A program made the translations under genes and the position numbers. Below, piece after piece: positions 1 through 9,613 of a stretch of DNA of 64,000 bases. Under the pieces are notes generated by a model. It saw only the letters and a program-made list of their open reading frames with translations. It was not told the DNA's origin and did not search any database. Positions within the stretch are counted from its first letter, which is position 1. Each line of letters begins with the position of its first letter. Source of the DNA: Vibrio maritimus (GTDB taxonomy: Bacteria > Pseudomonadota > Gammaproteobacteria > Enterobacterales > Vibrionaceae); assembly GCA_003263775.1 (NCBI GenBank), contig JYJJ01000057.1, positions 124,001 through 188,000 on the forward strand. The letters run 5' to 3'.

Positions 1-1
1 G

Positions 2-436
2 AAAGCGATGGCATCGGTATCTAAGCTTTCTGGTGAAGCAGCGATATTGGTGGCACTAAGCCCACTTGCCATTGCTGACATGCTCTTAATCGCGTGGCGT
101 AACTTCCGCATGATTGACAACATCTCCGAGATTTATGGTGTTGAGCTTGGCTACTGGTCTCGATTGAAACTATTTAAGTTAGTGCTGGTCAATATCGCGA
201 TTGCTGGTGCCAGTGAGCTTGCGATCGAATCAAGTGCTGACATCTTGTCGATGAACTTGGCAGAAAAACTGTCTGCACGTGCAGGGCAAGGTTTAGGTGT
301 GGGTTTAGTTACGGCTCGTTTAGGCTTGAAGACCATCAACTTAATGCGACCAATCCCGTTTAAGCAGGAACAGACACCGCGACTTGGCTCAATTAGAAAG
401 TCCGTGGTCGAAAGCCTTAAAAACAAACTTAGCTAA
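2..436 (+). CDS. YcjF-like inner membrane protein, C-terminal part (5' end outside window)
   Basis: Only the last 144 codons or so are present; the frame is open from the first bases of the window, so the visible ATG at 8 is internal. The segment has hydrophobic stretches rich in Ala, Leu and Ile (for example [18 protein letters not shown]), followed by a conserved-looking tail with [19 protein letters not shown]. This matches the C-terminal membrane part of the YcjF/UPF0283 (TIGR01620) family, which usually lies next to the ATPase-like gene ycjX. The function of the family is poorly defined (envelope stress associated in enterobacteria). Recognition is from sequence memory; the missing upstream half would settle it. 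Confidence 0.7.
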   Translation, partial: KAMASVSKLSGEAAILVALSPLAIADMLLIAWRNFRMIDNISEIYGVELGYWSRLKLFKLVLVNIAIAGASELAIESSADILSMNLAEKLSARAGQGLGVGLVTARLGLKTINLMRPIPFKQEQTPRLGSIRKSVVESLKNKLS

Positions 437-565
437 ATTGATACTCAAATCACATTCCAAGAAACTTGATGATATTTATGAGGAAACTTTGATCCTACGC
501 TAGTCCAAACTGGCATAGTGGCGTGATACTGCTCACAGTAATCTATTCTCAGGACGAGCAGTATC

Positions 566-1984
566 ATGCAAAAATATCTGAAGTATATCATTCCGATATC
601 GATCCCATTGATCATACTACTTCTACCATTATCCGCATTCCCTTTCGAAGGATTGACCATTGTTCAGCAGCGCGTTATCGCTATTTTCTTGTTGGCCGCG
701 CTTTGCTGGGTTTTTGAGCCGATTCCTATCTACGCCACTTCTGTTGTCATCATTGTTCTCGAGCTTTTGCTGGTGTCCAATAAAGGCGTTTACTTGTTTA
801 GATCGGGAGAAGGGCAGCCACATTTTGGTGAACTTCTCAATTACAACGAGATCATGGCGACCTTTGCGAGCCCCATCATCATGTTATTTTTGGGGGGCTT
901 CTTCCTTGCTATGGCGGCGACCAAGTATCGTTTGGACGTCAACTTAGCTCGTGTATTGCTTAAACCGTTTGGTAGTGACCCGAAGTTTGTGATGTTGGGC
1001 TTGATGCTAATCACCGGTATCTTCTCAATGTTCATGTCGAACACGGCGACGACTGCGATGATGCTTTCGATTCTGACCCCGGTGATAGCCGTGTTTGGCC
1101 CTAAAGATCCGGGTCGTATCGCGTTTGCGCTATGTATTCCCGTTGCTGCCAACATTGGTGGTATCGGTACGCCAATCGGTACGCCACCAAACGCCATTGC
1201 ACTTAAATACTTAGTGGGTGACAACTACATCAGCTTTGGTGAGTGGATGGCATTTGGTGTGCCGTTTGTGGTTGTCATGATGGCGCTGGCTTGGATGCTA
1301 ATTAACTTGCTATACAGCGCAGATCAAAAGAAAATCGAGCTGTCGATTAAAGGCAAGTTCTTAAAAACGCCAAAAGCCATCATGGTGTATATCACGTTCG
1401 CCTTGACCATTATCCTTTGGCTAATGGGCTCAACACACGGTATGAACTCATACACGGTTGCACTTATTCCTGTCGCCATCTTCTCGCTTACAGGCATCAT
1501 TAATAAAGAAGATTTGAAAAAGATTTCTTGGGATGTGCTTTGGTTGGTATCAGGTGGTATCGCTCTGGGTCTTGCACTTGATAAAACAGGGCTTGCACGT
1601 CTTGTGGTTCACAGCATTCCGTTTGATGAATTTTCTCCTTATGTCGTCCTTTTTGGCGCTGCATTCCTTTGTTTGGTGATGGCGAACTTTATGTCGCATA
1701 CCGCAACGGCAAACTTGCTGATGCCTATCATGGCGGCACTAGGTACCTCTATGAGCTCTCTAACGCCACTCGGAGGTGAGTTGACACTTATTCTCGTGGT
1801 TACGTTTGCTGCGTCACTGGGTATGTCTTTACCAATCAGTACACCGCCAAACGCCCTTGCTCATGCAACAGGCCATGTTCAGAGCAGTCAGATGGCGCGT
1901 GTTGGCGTGATCCTAGGTGTGGTGGGCGTATTGCTGAGCTTTGTCTTAGTGTGGCTGCTGCATGCGGTTGGACATATAGGGTAG
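566..1984 (+). CDS. SLC13/DASS-family anion:Na+ symporter
   Basis: A 472-residue polytopic membrane protein with about eleven to twelve hydrophobic segments. It carries the two inverted-repeat signatures of the divalent anion:Na+ symporter family: an N-terminal SNT-type motif followed by IGTPIGTPPNAIAL near residue 200, and a C-terminal counterpart MANFMSHTATANLL with SLPISTPPNALAHATG near residues 370-435. Family members import dicarboxylates, sulfate or related anions with sodium across the inner membrane. The substrate cannot be read from the sequence. The ATG follows AGGACGAG. A sensor kinase, a receiver protein and a rhodanese follow on the same strand, the kinase almost abutting, so uptake is probably co-expressed with its sensing system. 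Confidence 0.88.
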   Translation: MQKYLKYIIPISIPLIILLLPLSAFPFEGLTIVQQRVIAIFLLAALCWVFEPIPIYATSVVIIVLELLLVSNKGVYLFRSGEGQPHFGELLNYNEIMATFASPIIMLFLGGFFLAMAATKYRLDVNLARVLLKPFGSDPKFVMLGLMLITGIFSMFMSNTATTAMMLSILTPVIAVFGPKDPGRIAFALCIPVAANIGGIGTPIGTPPNAIALKYLVGDNYISFGEWMAFGVPFVVVMMALAWMLINLLYSADQKKIELSIKGKFLKTPKAIMVYITFALTIILWLMGSTHGMNSYTVALIPVAIFSLTGIINKEDLKKISWDVLWLVSGGIALGLALDKTGLARLVVHSIPFDEFSPYVVLFGAAFLCLVMANFMSHTATANLLMPIMAALGTSMSSLTPLGGELTLILVVTFAASLGMSLPISTPPNALAHATGHVQSSQMARVGVILGVVGVLLSFVLVWLLHAVGHIG

Positions 1985-1990
1985 GTGCCA

Positions 1991-3316
1991 ATGGAATTGT
2001 TGGTACGCCACTATTTTTCAGAGCCCAATCGTCAGGTAACGTTTGATGCTGAAGAGGTGGTGCTGCGCCAAGAGGCGCACAATGACCGTCTTTATTACGT
2101 TCTCGAAGGGGAGCTAGAGGGCTATTTTGAAAGTGACCAAGATGGCAAGCTCACGAAACTCTTTAATGCCTCGAATGGGGCATTTATTGGTGTGCATAGT
2201 TTCTTTTCAGGCACTTGGGTTGCCTCATCAACGGTAATTGCCAAAACCAAAGTGACGCTGGCTTGGATAGATAAACATACTGAGCCAGTCGATCCGCAGC
2301 AATACGGTCCATTGAGTGCCCAGTTTATGCCGGTAATGGTCAATGAATTATCAAGACGTCAAAGACGCGCTAAGCAAGAAGCACTAGCCAAGGAGAAAGC
2401 CCTTCAACGCCTGCATACTGCGGAGCAAATGACCACTCTGGGCCAATTGGCGGCTGGAATTGCGCATGAGCTGAATAATGCTATTGGTGTGGTGAACAGC
2501 AAAACCGAGCGAATGCAGCAGGACTTGTTGCAACTTCTCGAAGAGCTGCACCCAGAAGTCAGTGGTTATTTCGATGTCGGTTTGATGCACGGCCAAACGG
2601 TTTCTTCCAGTGAAGTGCGCCGAATTGCTAAGCGCTACCAAAGTGATTATCGCTTAGAAAGAGACACGGCGAAGCAACTGGCGAGAGCGCTAGGCAATAA
2701 CCCAATCCCCGAGTCGTGGTTACACGACCCTCAAAAAGCGCTCAAATACTGGGGTATGGGACGAGATCTACATGACCTTAAAATTGCCGCGAGGCATACC
2801 GTTGGCATCGTCAAGTCTGTGAAGCAATTGGGCCGTACTGATGGTGAACCCGATGAGCTGCTAGACATTAACGATACCATCAATAAGGCATTGGCTCTTT
2901 TGCAAAGTGATTTACGAAGAGTGTCCGTTCGCGTTCAACCTGCGGTTCTACCGTTAATAAAAGGGGCATCCACCGAGTATGTGCAGATTTGGAGCAACAT
3001 ATTAAAAAATGCTTGTGATGCACTTTCGCAAACCGATGCACCCAATATCGATATTCAAACTAAGTTTGTGAACCAACGTATTCTGGTGACCATTGCTAAT
3101 AATGGGCCGGAAATCGATGAGTCCACACGCCGAAAAATCTTTCAACCTAACTTCACGACCAAAAAAGGCGGACTGTCTTTTGGTCTGGGGTTAGGGCTAT
3201 CAATTGTAAAAAGAATCGTCAGCGAGATAGGTGGCACGATAGCCGTTAAAAGCGATGAAACGCGCACTATTTTTCGCGTCAAGCTACCAGTAGGAGAAGC
3301 ATATGGAGAAGCTTAA
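1991..3316 (+). CDS. Soluble sensor histidine kinase with N-terminal cyclic-nucleotide-binding-like domain
   Basis: About 441 residues. Residues 1-105 resemble a cNMP-binding/cupin-like beta-roll (LYYVLEGELEGYF, then a GAFIGVHSFFSG turn). An Arg/Lys/Glu-rich coiled coil follows, then a HisKA box AAGIAHELNNAIGVV with the phospho-accepting His near residue 160. The HATPase_c domain has an N box (NILKNACDAL) and G boxes (NNGPEIDE, GLGLGLSIVKRIV). No transmembrane helix is seen, so it is probably cytoplasmic. A long insert separates HisKA and HATPase. The ATG at 1991 is preferred because AGGT lies just upstream; a GTG at 1985 would add two residues. The gene follows the symporter almost without a gap and overlaps the next receiver gene by 14 bases, indicating an operon and a cognate pair. 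Confidence 0.85.
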   Translation: MELLVRHYFSEPNRQVTFDAEEVVLRQEAHNDRLYYVLEGELEGYFESDQDGKLTKLFNASNGAFIGVHSFFSGTWVASSTVIAKTKVTLAWIDKHTEPVDPQQYGPLSAQFMPVMVNELSRRQRRAKQEALAKEKALQRLHTAEQMTTLGQLAAGIAHELNNAIGVVNSKTERMQQDLLQLLEELHPEVSGYFDVGLMHGQTVSSSEVRRIAKRYQSDYRLERDTAKQLARALGNNPIPESWLHDPQKALKYWGMGRDLHDLKIAARHTVGIVKSVKQLGRTDGEPDELLDINDTINKALALLQSDLRRVSVRVQPAVLPLIKGASTEYVQIWSNILKNACDALSQTDAPNIDIQTKFVNQRILVTIANNGPEIDESTRRKIFQPNFTTKKGGLSFGLGLGLSIVKRIVSEIGGTIAVKSDETRTIFRVKLPVGEAYGEA

Positions 3317-3775
3317 TGTCATTTGTGTTGATGACCAAAGAGAAGTACTCAGCGCGGTCATTCAAGATCTAGAGCCGCTTTCAAGCTGGCTGAATATTGA
3401 AGACTGTGAGTCGGGTGAAGAAGTGCTGGACCTTATTGAAGACCTTGATGCGGACGGTGAGAGTATCGCGGTGATTGTGTCTGATCATGTCATGCCAGGA
3501 ATGACAGGCGTGGAGCTGTTAACCGAACTCTCACGTGACAGTCGATTTAAAGAAACCAAAAAGGTGCTGCTTACCGGGCAAGCGACACACTCTGATACCA
3601 TTACGGCGATTAACACTGCGGGTGTAAGCCACTATTTTGAGAAGCTTGGAAGGCTGAAGAGCTTGTGAGTTGTGTTCGTTCGTTGGTAACGGCTTATATT
3701 TTTGATCGCGGTTTTGATTATCAGCCGTATCATGAACATCTGGATCAAAACATTGTACTAGAGAGGGTACGCTAG
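3303..3775 (+). CDS. Stand-alone response regulator receiver protein (frameshifted near 3645)
   Basis: A CheY-like receiver domain: VICVDDQ near the start (acidic pocket), VIVSDHVMPGMTG with the phospho-accepting Asp near residue 61, LLTGQA (Thr switch) and HYFEK (conserved Lys). The reading frame as given stops at 3668 with a meaningless tail. One base further along the frame continues WKAEELVSCVRSLV and ends at 3775, so a single base is missing near 3645 (the run after GAGAAG; KPW would be restored). The repaired protein is about 157 residues, with a short tail after the receiver and no DNA-binding or enzymatic output domain. It overlaps the kinase gene by 14 bases and is surely its partner; the downstream target is unknown. 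Confidence 0.83.
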
Positions 3776-3823
3776 ACTTGTTTTAGGCAACGGCTGCTCA
3801 GTATGACGCTCAAGGAGGGAAGA

Positions 3824-4174
3824 ATGAAGGTTATGCTTCGATATATTGTACTTAGTTTGTTTTTTGTTTTTGGGACTGCTCATGCCAGTGATCGAGCAAA
3901 GGAAGGCTGGCAATTGATTGAGCAAGGCGCAATGGTCATCGACGTTCGTACGCCAGAAGAGTTTAATGCTGGGCATTTAGACCAAGCCGTCAACTATCCA
4001 CTTTCTGAGCTGGACAAGCACATCGCTGCACTGGATAAGTCTCAACCTATAGTGCTTTACTGCCGCAGTGGTAACCGCTCTGGCCAAGCATTGGCTTATA
4101 TGAAGTCTAAAGGCTTCACTGCACTTCACAATGCCGGTGGGCTAAATGAAATGAACATAGAATCACCACAATAA
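3824..4174 (+). CDS. Periplasmic rhodanese-like sulfurtransferase (PspE type)
   Basis: 116 residues from the ATG at 3824, which has an excellent AAGGAGGG ribosome site; an ATG at 3803 lacks one. Residues 1-21 form a signal peptide ending AHA-S. The mature part is a single rhodanese domain with IDVRTPEEFNAGH and the active-site loop YCRSGNRSG, whose Cys would carry the persulfide. Small exported rhodaneses of the PspE type transfer sulfane sulfur or act as thiol proteins in the periplasm. It lies about 50 bases after the receiver gene, so sulfur or anion chemistry could tie it to the SLC13 symporter; this is inference. A terminator follows at 4194. Confidence 0.85.
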   Translation: MKVMLRYIVLSLFFVFGTAHASDRAKEGWQLIEQGAMVIDVRTPEEFNAGHLDQAVNYPLSELDKHIAALDKSQPIVLYCRSGNRSGQALAYMKSKGFTALHNAGGLNEMNIESPQ

Positions 4175-4193
4175 ACTGTTGCTTGGAACTCCT

Positions 4194-4228
4194 CGCCCGA
4201 AATGTGGTCAATCATTTTGGGCGTTTTA
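4194..4228 (+). terminator. Rho-independent terminator after the rhodanese gene
   Basis: An 11-base stem (CGCCCGAAATG pairing with CATTTTGGGCG, one G-U pair) closes an 8-base loop and is followed by TTTT. It lies 20 bases after the rhodanese stop and closes the symporter/two-component transcript. Confidence 0.75.
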
Positions 4229-4580
4229 CATTTTCCCCCACACTTTGCCTTTATTCCCACCTCTAGGATGGCACTCGTGTTATCGCTTCCTTTTCCGACG
4301 CTCTCCATCGTGACAGTTCGTTACAAATACTCATAAATTACGTTTAAATCGCAATGTTTAGCCGTAAATAGTCGAAATTTTACATCCAAAGAAACGCTTT
4401 ATTTAACTCTTGCATCATTTCTTACAGTTCCTGTCTAGAGCCTTGTTACAAATCAAGGATAGAATTAGCTTCGATTTTTATAGTGCATATGTGGATTTAG
4501 GTTCGGAATTTCCGATGTTTTTATCAGGGAGCAAAAGGGGGGAAAGACAGCCAGCTCACGATGTGCATAGCTAGAGAGAA
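4229..4580. other. Gene-free leader region before the Mrp operon
   Basis: About 350 AT-rich bases between the terminator and mrpA. No gene of convincing composition is seen on either strand. It must hold the Mrp promoter and probably its Na+/pH control sites, but no clear -35/-10 pair with good spacing could be picked out by eye. Confidence 0.5.
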
Positions 4581-7283
4581 GTGAGTGTTAACTTGAGTAT
4601 CGAGAGAGCCGTAATAAATAGCGGGACACAAAGCCAGATCAGCGGTAGAGGACGGAATTCGTCGTCTCCACTATTTGGCCTTTTTGCGTTGTTCCCGTTT
4701 CTGATCTTAACAGCGGTCGTGTCGTTGTATAGCCCTGAGGGTGTCAGTTGGAGTTTACCTTGGGTTCCAAGCCTAGGTCTGGCGCTCAGTTTCCGATTGG
4801 ATGGACTGTCATTTCTGTTTGCCTGCTTAATTAGCGGGATCGGAACTATGGTGCAGGTATATGCGCTGGCCTACCTTAAAGAGCACAAACAGAGGTTCGC
4901 ATTTCATTGTTACCTAACTGCGTTTATGGTAGCAATGCTTGGTGTTGTTCTCAGTGACAATGTTTTGCTGCTGTTTGTATTTTGGGAACTGACGACGGTT
5001 ACCTCTTATCTGCTCATCGGCTTTAACCACGAAGCACTTAAGTCTCGAAAGAATGCTCTGCAATCACTACTTATTACGGGCGCAGGTGGTCTAGCCCTAC
5101 TTGCTGGCCTGATCATGCTCGGCACTATTGCAGGAAGCTATGAGCTGACCAGTATCTTGGCGAAAGCGACCGAGATTTCAAATCACGCTCTGTTTTTACC
5201 TTCATTGGTTCTTATTCTGTTGGGCGCGCTGACCAAGTCGGCTCAGTTCCCATTCCACTTCTGGCTGCCTAACGCAATGGCCGCACCAACACCAGTGAGT
5301 GCCTATCTGCACTCCGCCACAATGGTTAAAGCGGGTGTCTACTTGTTGGCCGTGGTATCACCAATCTATTCTCATTCAGAAGTTTGGTTCTATACGCTGA
5401 CGATACTAGGTGGTTTTACTGCCTTGTGGTGTGCGCTCATGGCGCTCAAGCAAACGGACTTGAAACTCATGTTGGCATACAGCACCACTGTAGTACTCGG
5501 GAAGCTGACCTTCTTGCTTGGTATTGGAAGCGACTTAGCCCTTAAGTCGGCACTGATGCTGATTGTTGCTCATGCCCTGTACAAAGCAGGTCTGTTTATG
5601 GTGGTCGGCAACATCGATAAAGCAGCAGGCACGCGTGAAATCAGTCAGCTTCGTGGCCTCCGTTCTGTACTGAAAATCAGCTTTGTCGCCGCGGTTGTTG
5701 CTGTGCTGTCAACCTCTGGTGTGCCGCCTCTACCTGGTTTTTTGGGTAAAGAGTATATGTACAAAGCCGGACTGGAAGTTAGCCATTTGGCGGTCTTTCT
5801 GATGGTATTAGTGAATGCACTTACCGTGACACTGGTTATGGCACTACTGATCAAGCCATTCACTACCCGTCATCAAGGTGAGCCGACGCAGGTTAAGCCG
5901 GTTGAACTCAATAAAGGGTTGTGGGTGCCACCATTTATGCTCGCCATCATCAGTGTATTGGCGACGGTCATCGGCCTAGGGTGGCTAAATGAGCAAGTCA
6001 TTATTCCTGGTGTGACCACGATAGCGCCGGTGTCGACGCCAGAGCCTGTGAAAATGTGGCACGGAATCAACACTCCGCTCATCTTGAGTGTTGTGACTTT
6101 GGCACTTGGTGTGCTTCTTTACAAAGTGTATCCGACGCTGACAACATTGCTTGATCGTCAGTTATCAAAATTGCCGTGTGCGAATCGTGTCTTCGATAAT
6201 CTTCTGCACGCTATGGTGAGCTTTGCGAAGTGGCAAACGAATGTGCTTCAGACAAAACGAATGAGTGTCTATGGACTGCTTTCATTTGGAACCTTGGCGG
6301 TGCTGCTCGTCACCCACACTCCAATGTCGTTTAGTCACTTTGCAGGTCGACTGGAGGGTATCAAGCTTTACGAAGTCGTTATCGCTACTCTGCTCATCGC
6401 GTCGTCCTTCGTGGTGATTATTTCTAGAACAAAATTCTTAGCGGTCGCGGCTCTGGGCATGATTGGCTTTATGACCACTTTGGTGTTCATGATTTATAGC
6501 GCGCCCGATGTCGCCAAAACTCAACTATTGGTTGAAACCTTAATGGTGGTCTTCTTAGTGCTGCTAATGCGTCATGTACCAAAGTTATCGACAGTGAAGC
6601 AGCATTCCAAAGGCCGCCGTGCATTGCACGCTTTGGTTGCAGGCTCTATCGGCGTTGCCGTCACTATGATGCTGATCTCTATTACCGCTGATCCTATCGA
6701 TCTGTCGGTCTCTCAGTTCTTTAATGAGCAGAGTGTGCCGGGCGGTCATGGTCGCAACATCGTTAACGTTATTCTGGTCGATTTCCGCGCCTTCGATACC
6801 TTTGGTGAGGTACTGGTAGTTGCGCTGGCTGGTCTGTGTGCTGTGAGTCTGCTTAAACCTGGTAGCGTGCCATCGACGAAAGTGAAATCACTTATCTTGG
6901 GTACGGCGTCGCACATTGTTGCTGCACTTATGTTGGTGTTCTCACTTTACCTATTGATGCGCGGACACAACTCTCCGGGCGGTGGCTTTATCGGTGCGCT
7001 GATCGCAGTAATTGGTTTGTCACTACTTATGTTTGCCGAGTCCCCACAGTATGTACGAGAAAGACTGCATTACGCGCCGTTTAGTATCGCTATGCTCGGT
7101 GTCTTTATTAGTTTTGCCGCGGGTGCCGTGAGCTTAGTGTTTAATCTGCCATTCCTAACGGGTCTTTGGTGGAAAGATGTATTGCCTCTGGGTACGCCAT
7201 TAATTTTCGATATTGGTATTTATCTAGGTGTCATTGGTGGGGTGATGGGAATGATCCTCCATGTAACGGAGGAGATGGACTGA
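4581..7283 (+). CDS. mrpA: Mrp Na+/H+ antiporter subunit A fused to subunit B
   Basis: 900 residues. Residues 1-500 form a complex-I-like proton-translocating antiporter domain (NuoL/MrpA family) with LLFVFWELTTVTSYLLIGF, SAQFPFHFWLPNAMAAPTPVSAYLHSATMVKAG and Lys-bearing helices. The middle part is the MrpA C-terminal domain (DUF4040 type, YSAPDVAKTQLLVETLMVV). The last 150 residues are a MnhB domain with the signature RGHNSPGGGFIGALI, so subunits A and B are one polypeptide, as in the group 2 Mrp systems of Vibrio. The start is GTG at 4581 after AGAGAGAA. The stop overlaps the mrpC start by one base (TGATG). The complex exchanges Na+ or Li+ (and in Vibrio K+) for protons and supports alkali and salt tolerance. 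Confidence 0.92.
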   Translation: MSVNLSIERAVINSGTQSQISGRGRNSSSPLFGLFALFPFLILTAVVSLYSPEGVSWSLPWVPSLGLALSFRLDGLSFLFACLISGIGTMVQVYALAYLKEHKQRFAFHCYLTAFMVAMLGVVLSDNVLLLFVFWELTTVTSYLLIGFNHEALKSRKNALQSLLITGAGGLALLAGLIMLGTIAGSYELTSILAKATEISNHALFLPSLVLILLGALTKSAQFPFHFWLPNAMAAPTPVSAYLHSATMVKAGVYLLAVVSPIYSHSEVWFYTLTILGGFTALWCALMALKQTDLKLMLAYSTTVVLGKLTFLLGIGSDLALKSALMLIVAHALYKAGLFMVVGNIDKAAGTREISQLRGLRSVLKISFVAAVVAVLSTSGVPPLPGFLGKEYMYKAGLEVSHLAVFLMVLVNALTVTLVMALLIKPFTTRHQGEPTQVKPVELNKGLWVPPFMLAIISVLATVIGLGWLNEQVIIPGVTTIAPVSTPEPVKMWHGINTPLILSVVTLALGVLLYKVYPTLTTLLDRQLSKLPCANRVFDNLLHAMVSFAKWQTNVLQTKRMSVYGLLSFGTLAVLLVTHTPMSFSHFAGRLEGIKLYEVVIATLLIASSFVVIISRTKFLAVAALGMIGFMTTLVFMIYSAPDVAKTQLLVETLMVVFLVLLMRHVPKLSTVKQHSKGRRALHALVAGSIGVAVTMMLISITADPIDLSVSQFFNEQSVPGGHGRNIVNVILVDFRAFDTFGEVLVVALAGLCAVSLLKPGSVPSTKVKSLILGTASHIVAALMLVFSLYLLMRGHNSPGGGFIGALIAVIGLSLLMFAESPQYVRERLHYAPFSIAMLGVFISFAAGAVSLVFNLPFLTGLWWKDVLPLGTPLIFDIGIYLGVIGGVMGMILHVTEEMD

Positions 7284-7636
7284 TGGAAATGTTGTGGAGT
7301 GTTGTTGTTGGTGTGTTTGTCGCATCTGGAATTTATTTGATGCTGGAAAGACACCTGCTCAGAGTTCTATTTGGTCTGACTTTGCTGAGTAGCGCAGTCA
7401 ATCTTGCCATCTTTAATGCAGGTCGATTAACGCCAGGAAATCCGCCGCTCATTGATGCAGATTCTGTCCTGCCTCATATGGATGCCGCGAACCCGTTACC
7501 CCAAGCGCTCATCCTAACGGCTATCGTGATTGGCTTTGGACTTTTAGTCTTTGCTTTAGTGCTGTTCTACCGCGCTTATCAAGAAACGCAGTCAGCGGAT
7601 ATTGATGAAATGAAATACTCAGAGGAGCAGGTGTAA
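7283..7636 (+). CDS. mrpC: Mrp antiporter subunit C
   Basis: 117 residues with three membrane helices, homologous to NuoK. The segment RVLFGLTLLSSAVNLAIFNAGR and the later DPLPQALILTAIVIG-like block (here ANPLPQALILTAIVIGFG) are the family signature. An upstream in-frame ATG at 7166 would run inside mrpA and is not used. Start and stop both overlap neighbours by one base (mrpA and mrpD), showing tight translational coupling within the seven-domain complex. Confidence 0.92.
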   Translation: MEMLWSVVVGVFVASGIYLMLERHLLRVLFGLTLLSSAVNLAIFNAGRLTPGNPPLIDADSVLPHMDAANPLPQALILTAIVIGFGLLVFALVLFYRAYQETQSADIDEMKYSEEQV

Positions 7637-9140
7637 TGTCAATGTGGTTAACCTTGCCTGTCATCATGTCTGTCTTGACCGCTGTGTTGGTGTTCTTCGC
7701 CAGACATAACCATAAGCTTGCTGAAGCCGTAAGTGGTACCAGTGCACTGTTTACCTTGCTAGGTAGTGTGTTCTTGCTGAACGGCGTTTTAGACAATGGC
7801 CCTCAAGCAGTCGCATTCGGCCAGTGGGCAGCGCCGTTTGGTATCGTGTTCGTTGCCGACTTTTTAGCGGCGGCGATGGTGGTCATTACCGCAATTATTG
7901 GCGTAGTGAGTGTGTTTTATGCCATGGCGGATCTAAAACAGAAACCGTCTTATGGCGTATTTCATTCGCTGATCCATGTCCTTCTAGCGGGTGTGTACGG
8001 CGCATTTTTAACCGGTGATATCTTCAACCTTTACGTTTGGTTTGAAGTCATGCTGATCGCTTCATTCGGCCTTATGGTGCTGGATGCGAATCGCAAGCAG
8101 GTTGATGGCGCGGTTAAGTATGTCATGCTGAATTTTATCTCGACGCTGATGTTCTTGTTGGCGATTGGTTTGCTATACGGTGCAACCGGTACACTGAGTT
8201 TGGCTGACTTACACAGTAAGGCTGCGGACATTGCACCACAAACTAAAGTATTGCTTGCAGCATTATTCCTGTTTGGCTTTGCGGTTAAATCGGCGTTATT
8301 TCCATTGTTTGCGTGGTTGCCTGCGTCTTATCACACCTTACCAAGCGGTGTTGTGGCTTTGTTTGCAGCGCTACTGACTAAGGTGGGCATTTATGCACTA
8401 ATGCGCGTGTTTACCTTGGTATTCCCTTTGGCCGACAGCGGTTGGCAGCCCCTAATGATTTGGGTGGCTGCGCTGACGATGCTGACAGGGGTACTGGGCG
8501 CGGCGAGCCAATATAACGTAAAGAAAATCCTTTCTTTCCACATCATCAGCCAAATTGCTACATGGTGATGGGACTCGCACTGTATACACCGCTTGCTTTG
8601 GCGGGCGCTATTTTCTACATCGTGCACCACATTATCGTTAAAGCGAATTTATTCCTCATTGGCGGGCTTGTAGAGCGTAAGCATCAAACCAGTGAACTCA
8701 GCGAGTTAGGTGGCATGTACAAAGCGACTCCTTGGCTTGCGTTTTTGTTCCTAGTGCCAGCGTTTTCACTGGCTGGTTTCCCGCCATTATCAGGATTTTG
8801 GGGCAAGTTCTTAGTCATCAAAGACAGCCTGCAAAATGAGTACTACATGCTAGCGGGAGTAGCTCTGTTTGTCGGTCTGCTTACCATCTTCTCAATGACC
8901 AAGATTTGGAGCGAGGTGTTTTGGAAGGCTAAGCCTTCTAAGCAAGAAGGTAACAGGCCTGCAGAGAAACTGTGCCGCAAAACTAGAGCGCTATATTACG
9001 CGCCAATCGTTGTGTTGACGTCGATGACCTTGGTCATTGGTTTTGCAGCTGAGCCGTTCTTCCAGTTTGCCTTTACCGCAGCAGAACAACTTCTTGAGCC
9101 AAGCGCTTATATCAATGCCGTTTTAGGAGGTGGCGTATGA
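7636..9140 (+). CDS. mrpD: Mrp antiporter subunit D (frameshifted near 8558)
   Basis: NuoM/NuoN-like antiporter subunit of about 501 residues after repair. It has FNLYVWFEVMLIASFGLM (the conserved Glu helix), FAVKSALFPLFAWLPASYHTLPSGV with the conserved Lys, and KKILSFHIISQI. The frame as given stops at 8568; the protein continues in the next frame as YMVMGLALYTPLALAG through to 9140. One G seems lost at CAAATTG|CTACATGG (expected ISQIGYMVMG). As the family is obligately full length and all six partner genes are intact, an assembly error is more likely than a true null. It overlaps mrpC by one base and mrpE by four. Confidence 0.9.
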
Positions 9141-9613
9141 ACTATTTCTTCCTAAATGTTTTCTTGGGTGGTGCATGGATGCTGCTCAATGGCGAGTATA
9201 CCGGCTTGAGCTTCGTCACCGGTTTCGTGGTGGGCTACTTTGCTCTTAGGTTGAGTCAGCCGTTTGGGCTTAAATCGAGTTACTTCAAACGGTTCAGCGC
9301 TTCGATAAAGCTATTTCTCTATTTCTGCTACGAGATGTTGGTGTCTGCGGCTCATGTGGTTTGGGACGTTGTCACGCCAACCCATCTTAGTGATCCAGAT
9401 ATTATTTATGTGCCGTTGGATGTCACCTCAGACCTTGAGATCACTCTGCTGGCAAACATGGTCTCTCTGACTCCAGGCAGCTTGAGCTTGGATGTAACGG
9501 AAGACAAAAAACACCTAGTCGTTCATGCCATGTTCGCGCCGAATCACGACGAAGTGATTCGCTCAATCAAGAACGGGATGGAAAAACGAATTTTGGAGGT
9601 GACGCGTGGATAA
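9137..9613 (+). CDS. mrpE: Mrp antiporter subunit E
   Basis: 158 residues. Two or three N-terminal hydrophobic segments are followed by a soluble domain with LLANMVSLTPGSLSLDV, the MnhE/MrpE hallmark, and a HAMFAP segment. It overlaps mrpD (ATGA) and mrpF by 8 bases. It is required for assembly and full activity of Mrp complexes in characterised species. Confidence 0.92.
   Translation: MNYFFLNVFLGGAWMLLNGEYTGLSFVTGFVVGYFALRLSQPFGLKSSYFKRFSASIKLFLYFCYEMLVSAAHVVWDVVTPTHLSDPDIIYVPLDVTSDLEITLLANMVSLTPGSLSLDVTEDKKHLVVHAMFAPNHDEVIRSIKNGMEKRILEVTRG

Noticed and set aside
7636..9140. Programmed frameshift in mrpD.
   Set aside because: No slippery heptamer or downstream structure is apparent at 8558, and similar breaks occur in seventeen other unrelated genes in the window, so a sequencing error is simpler.
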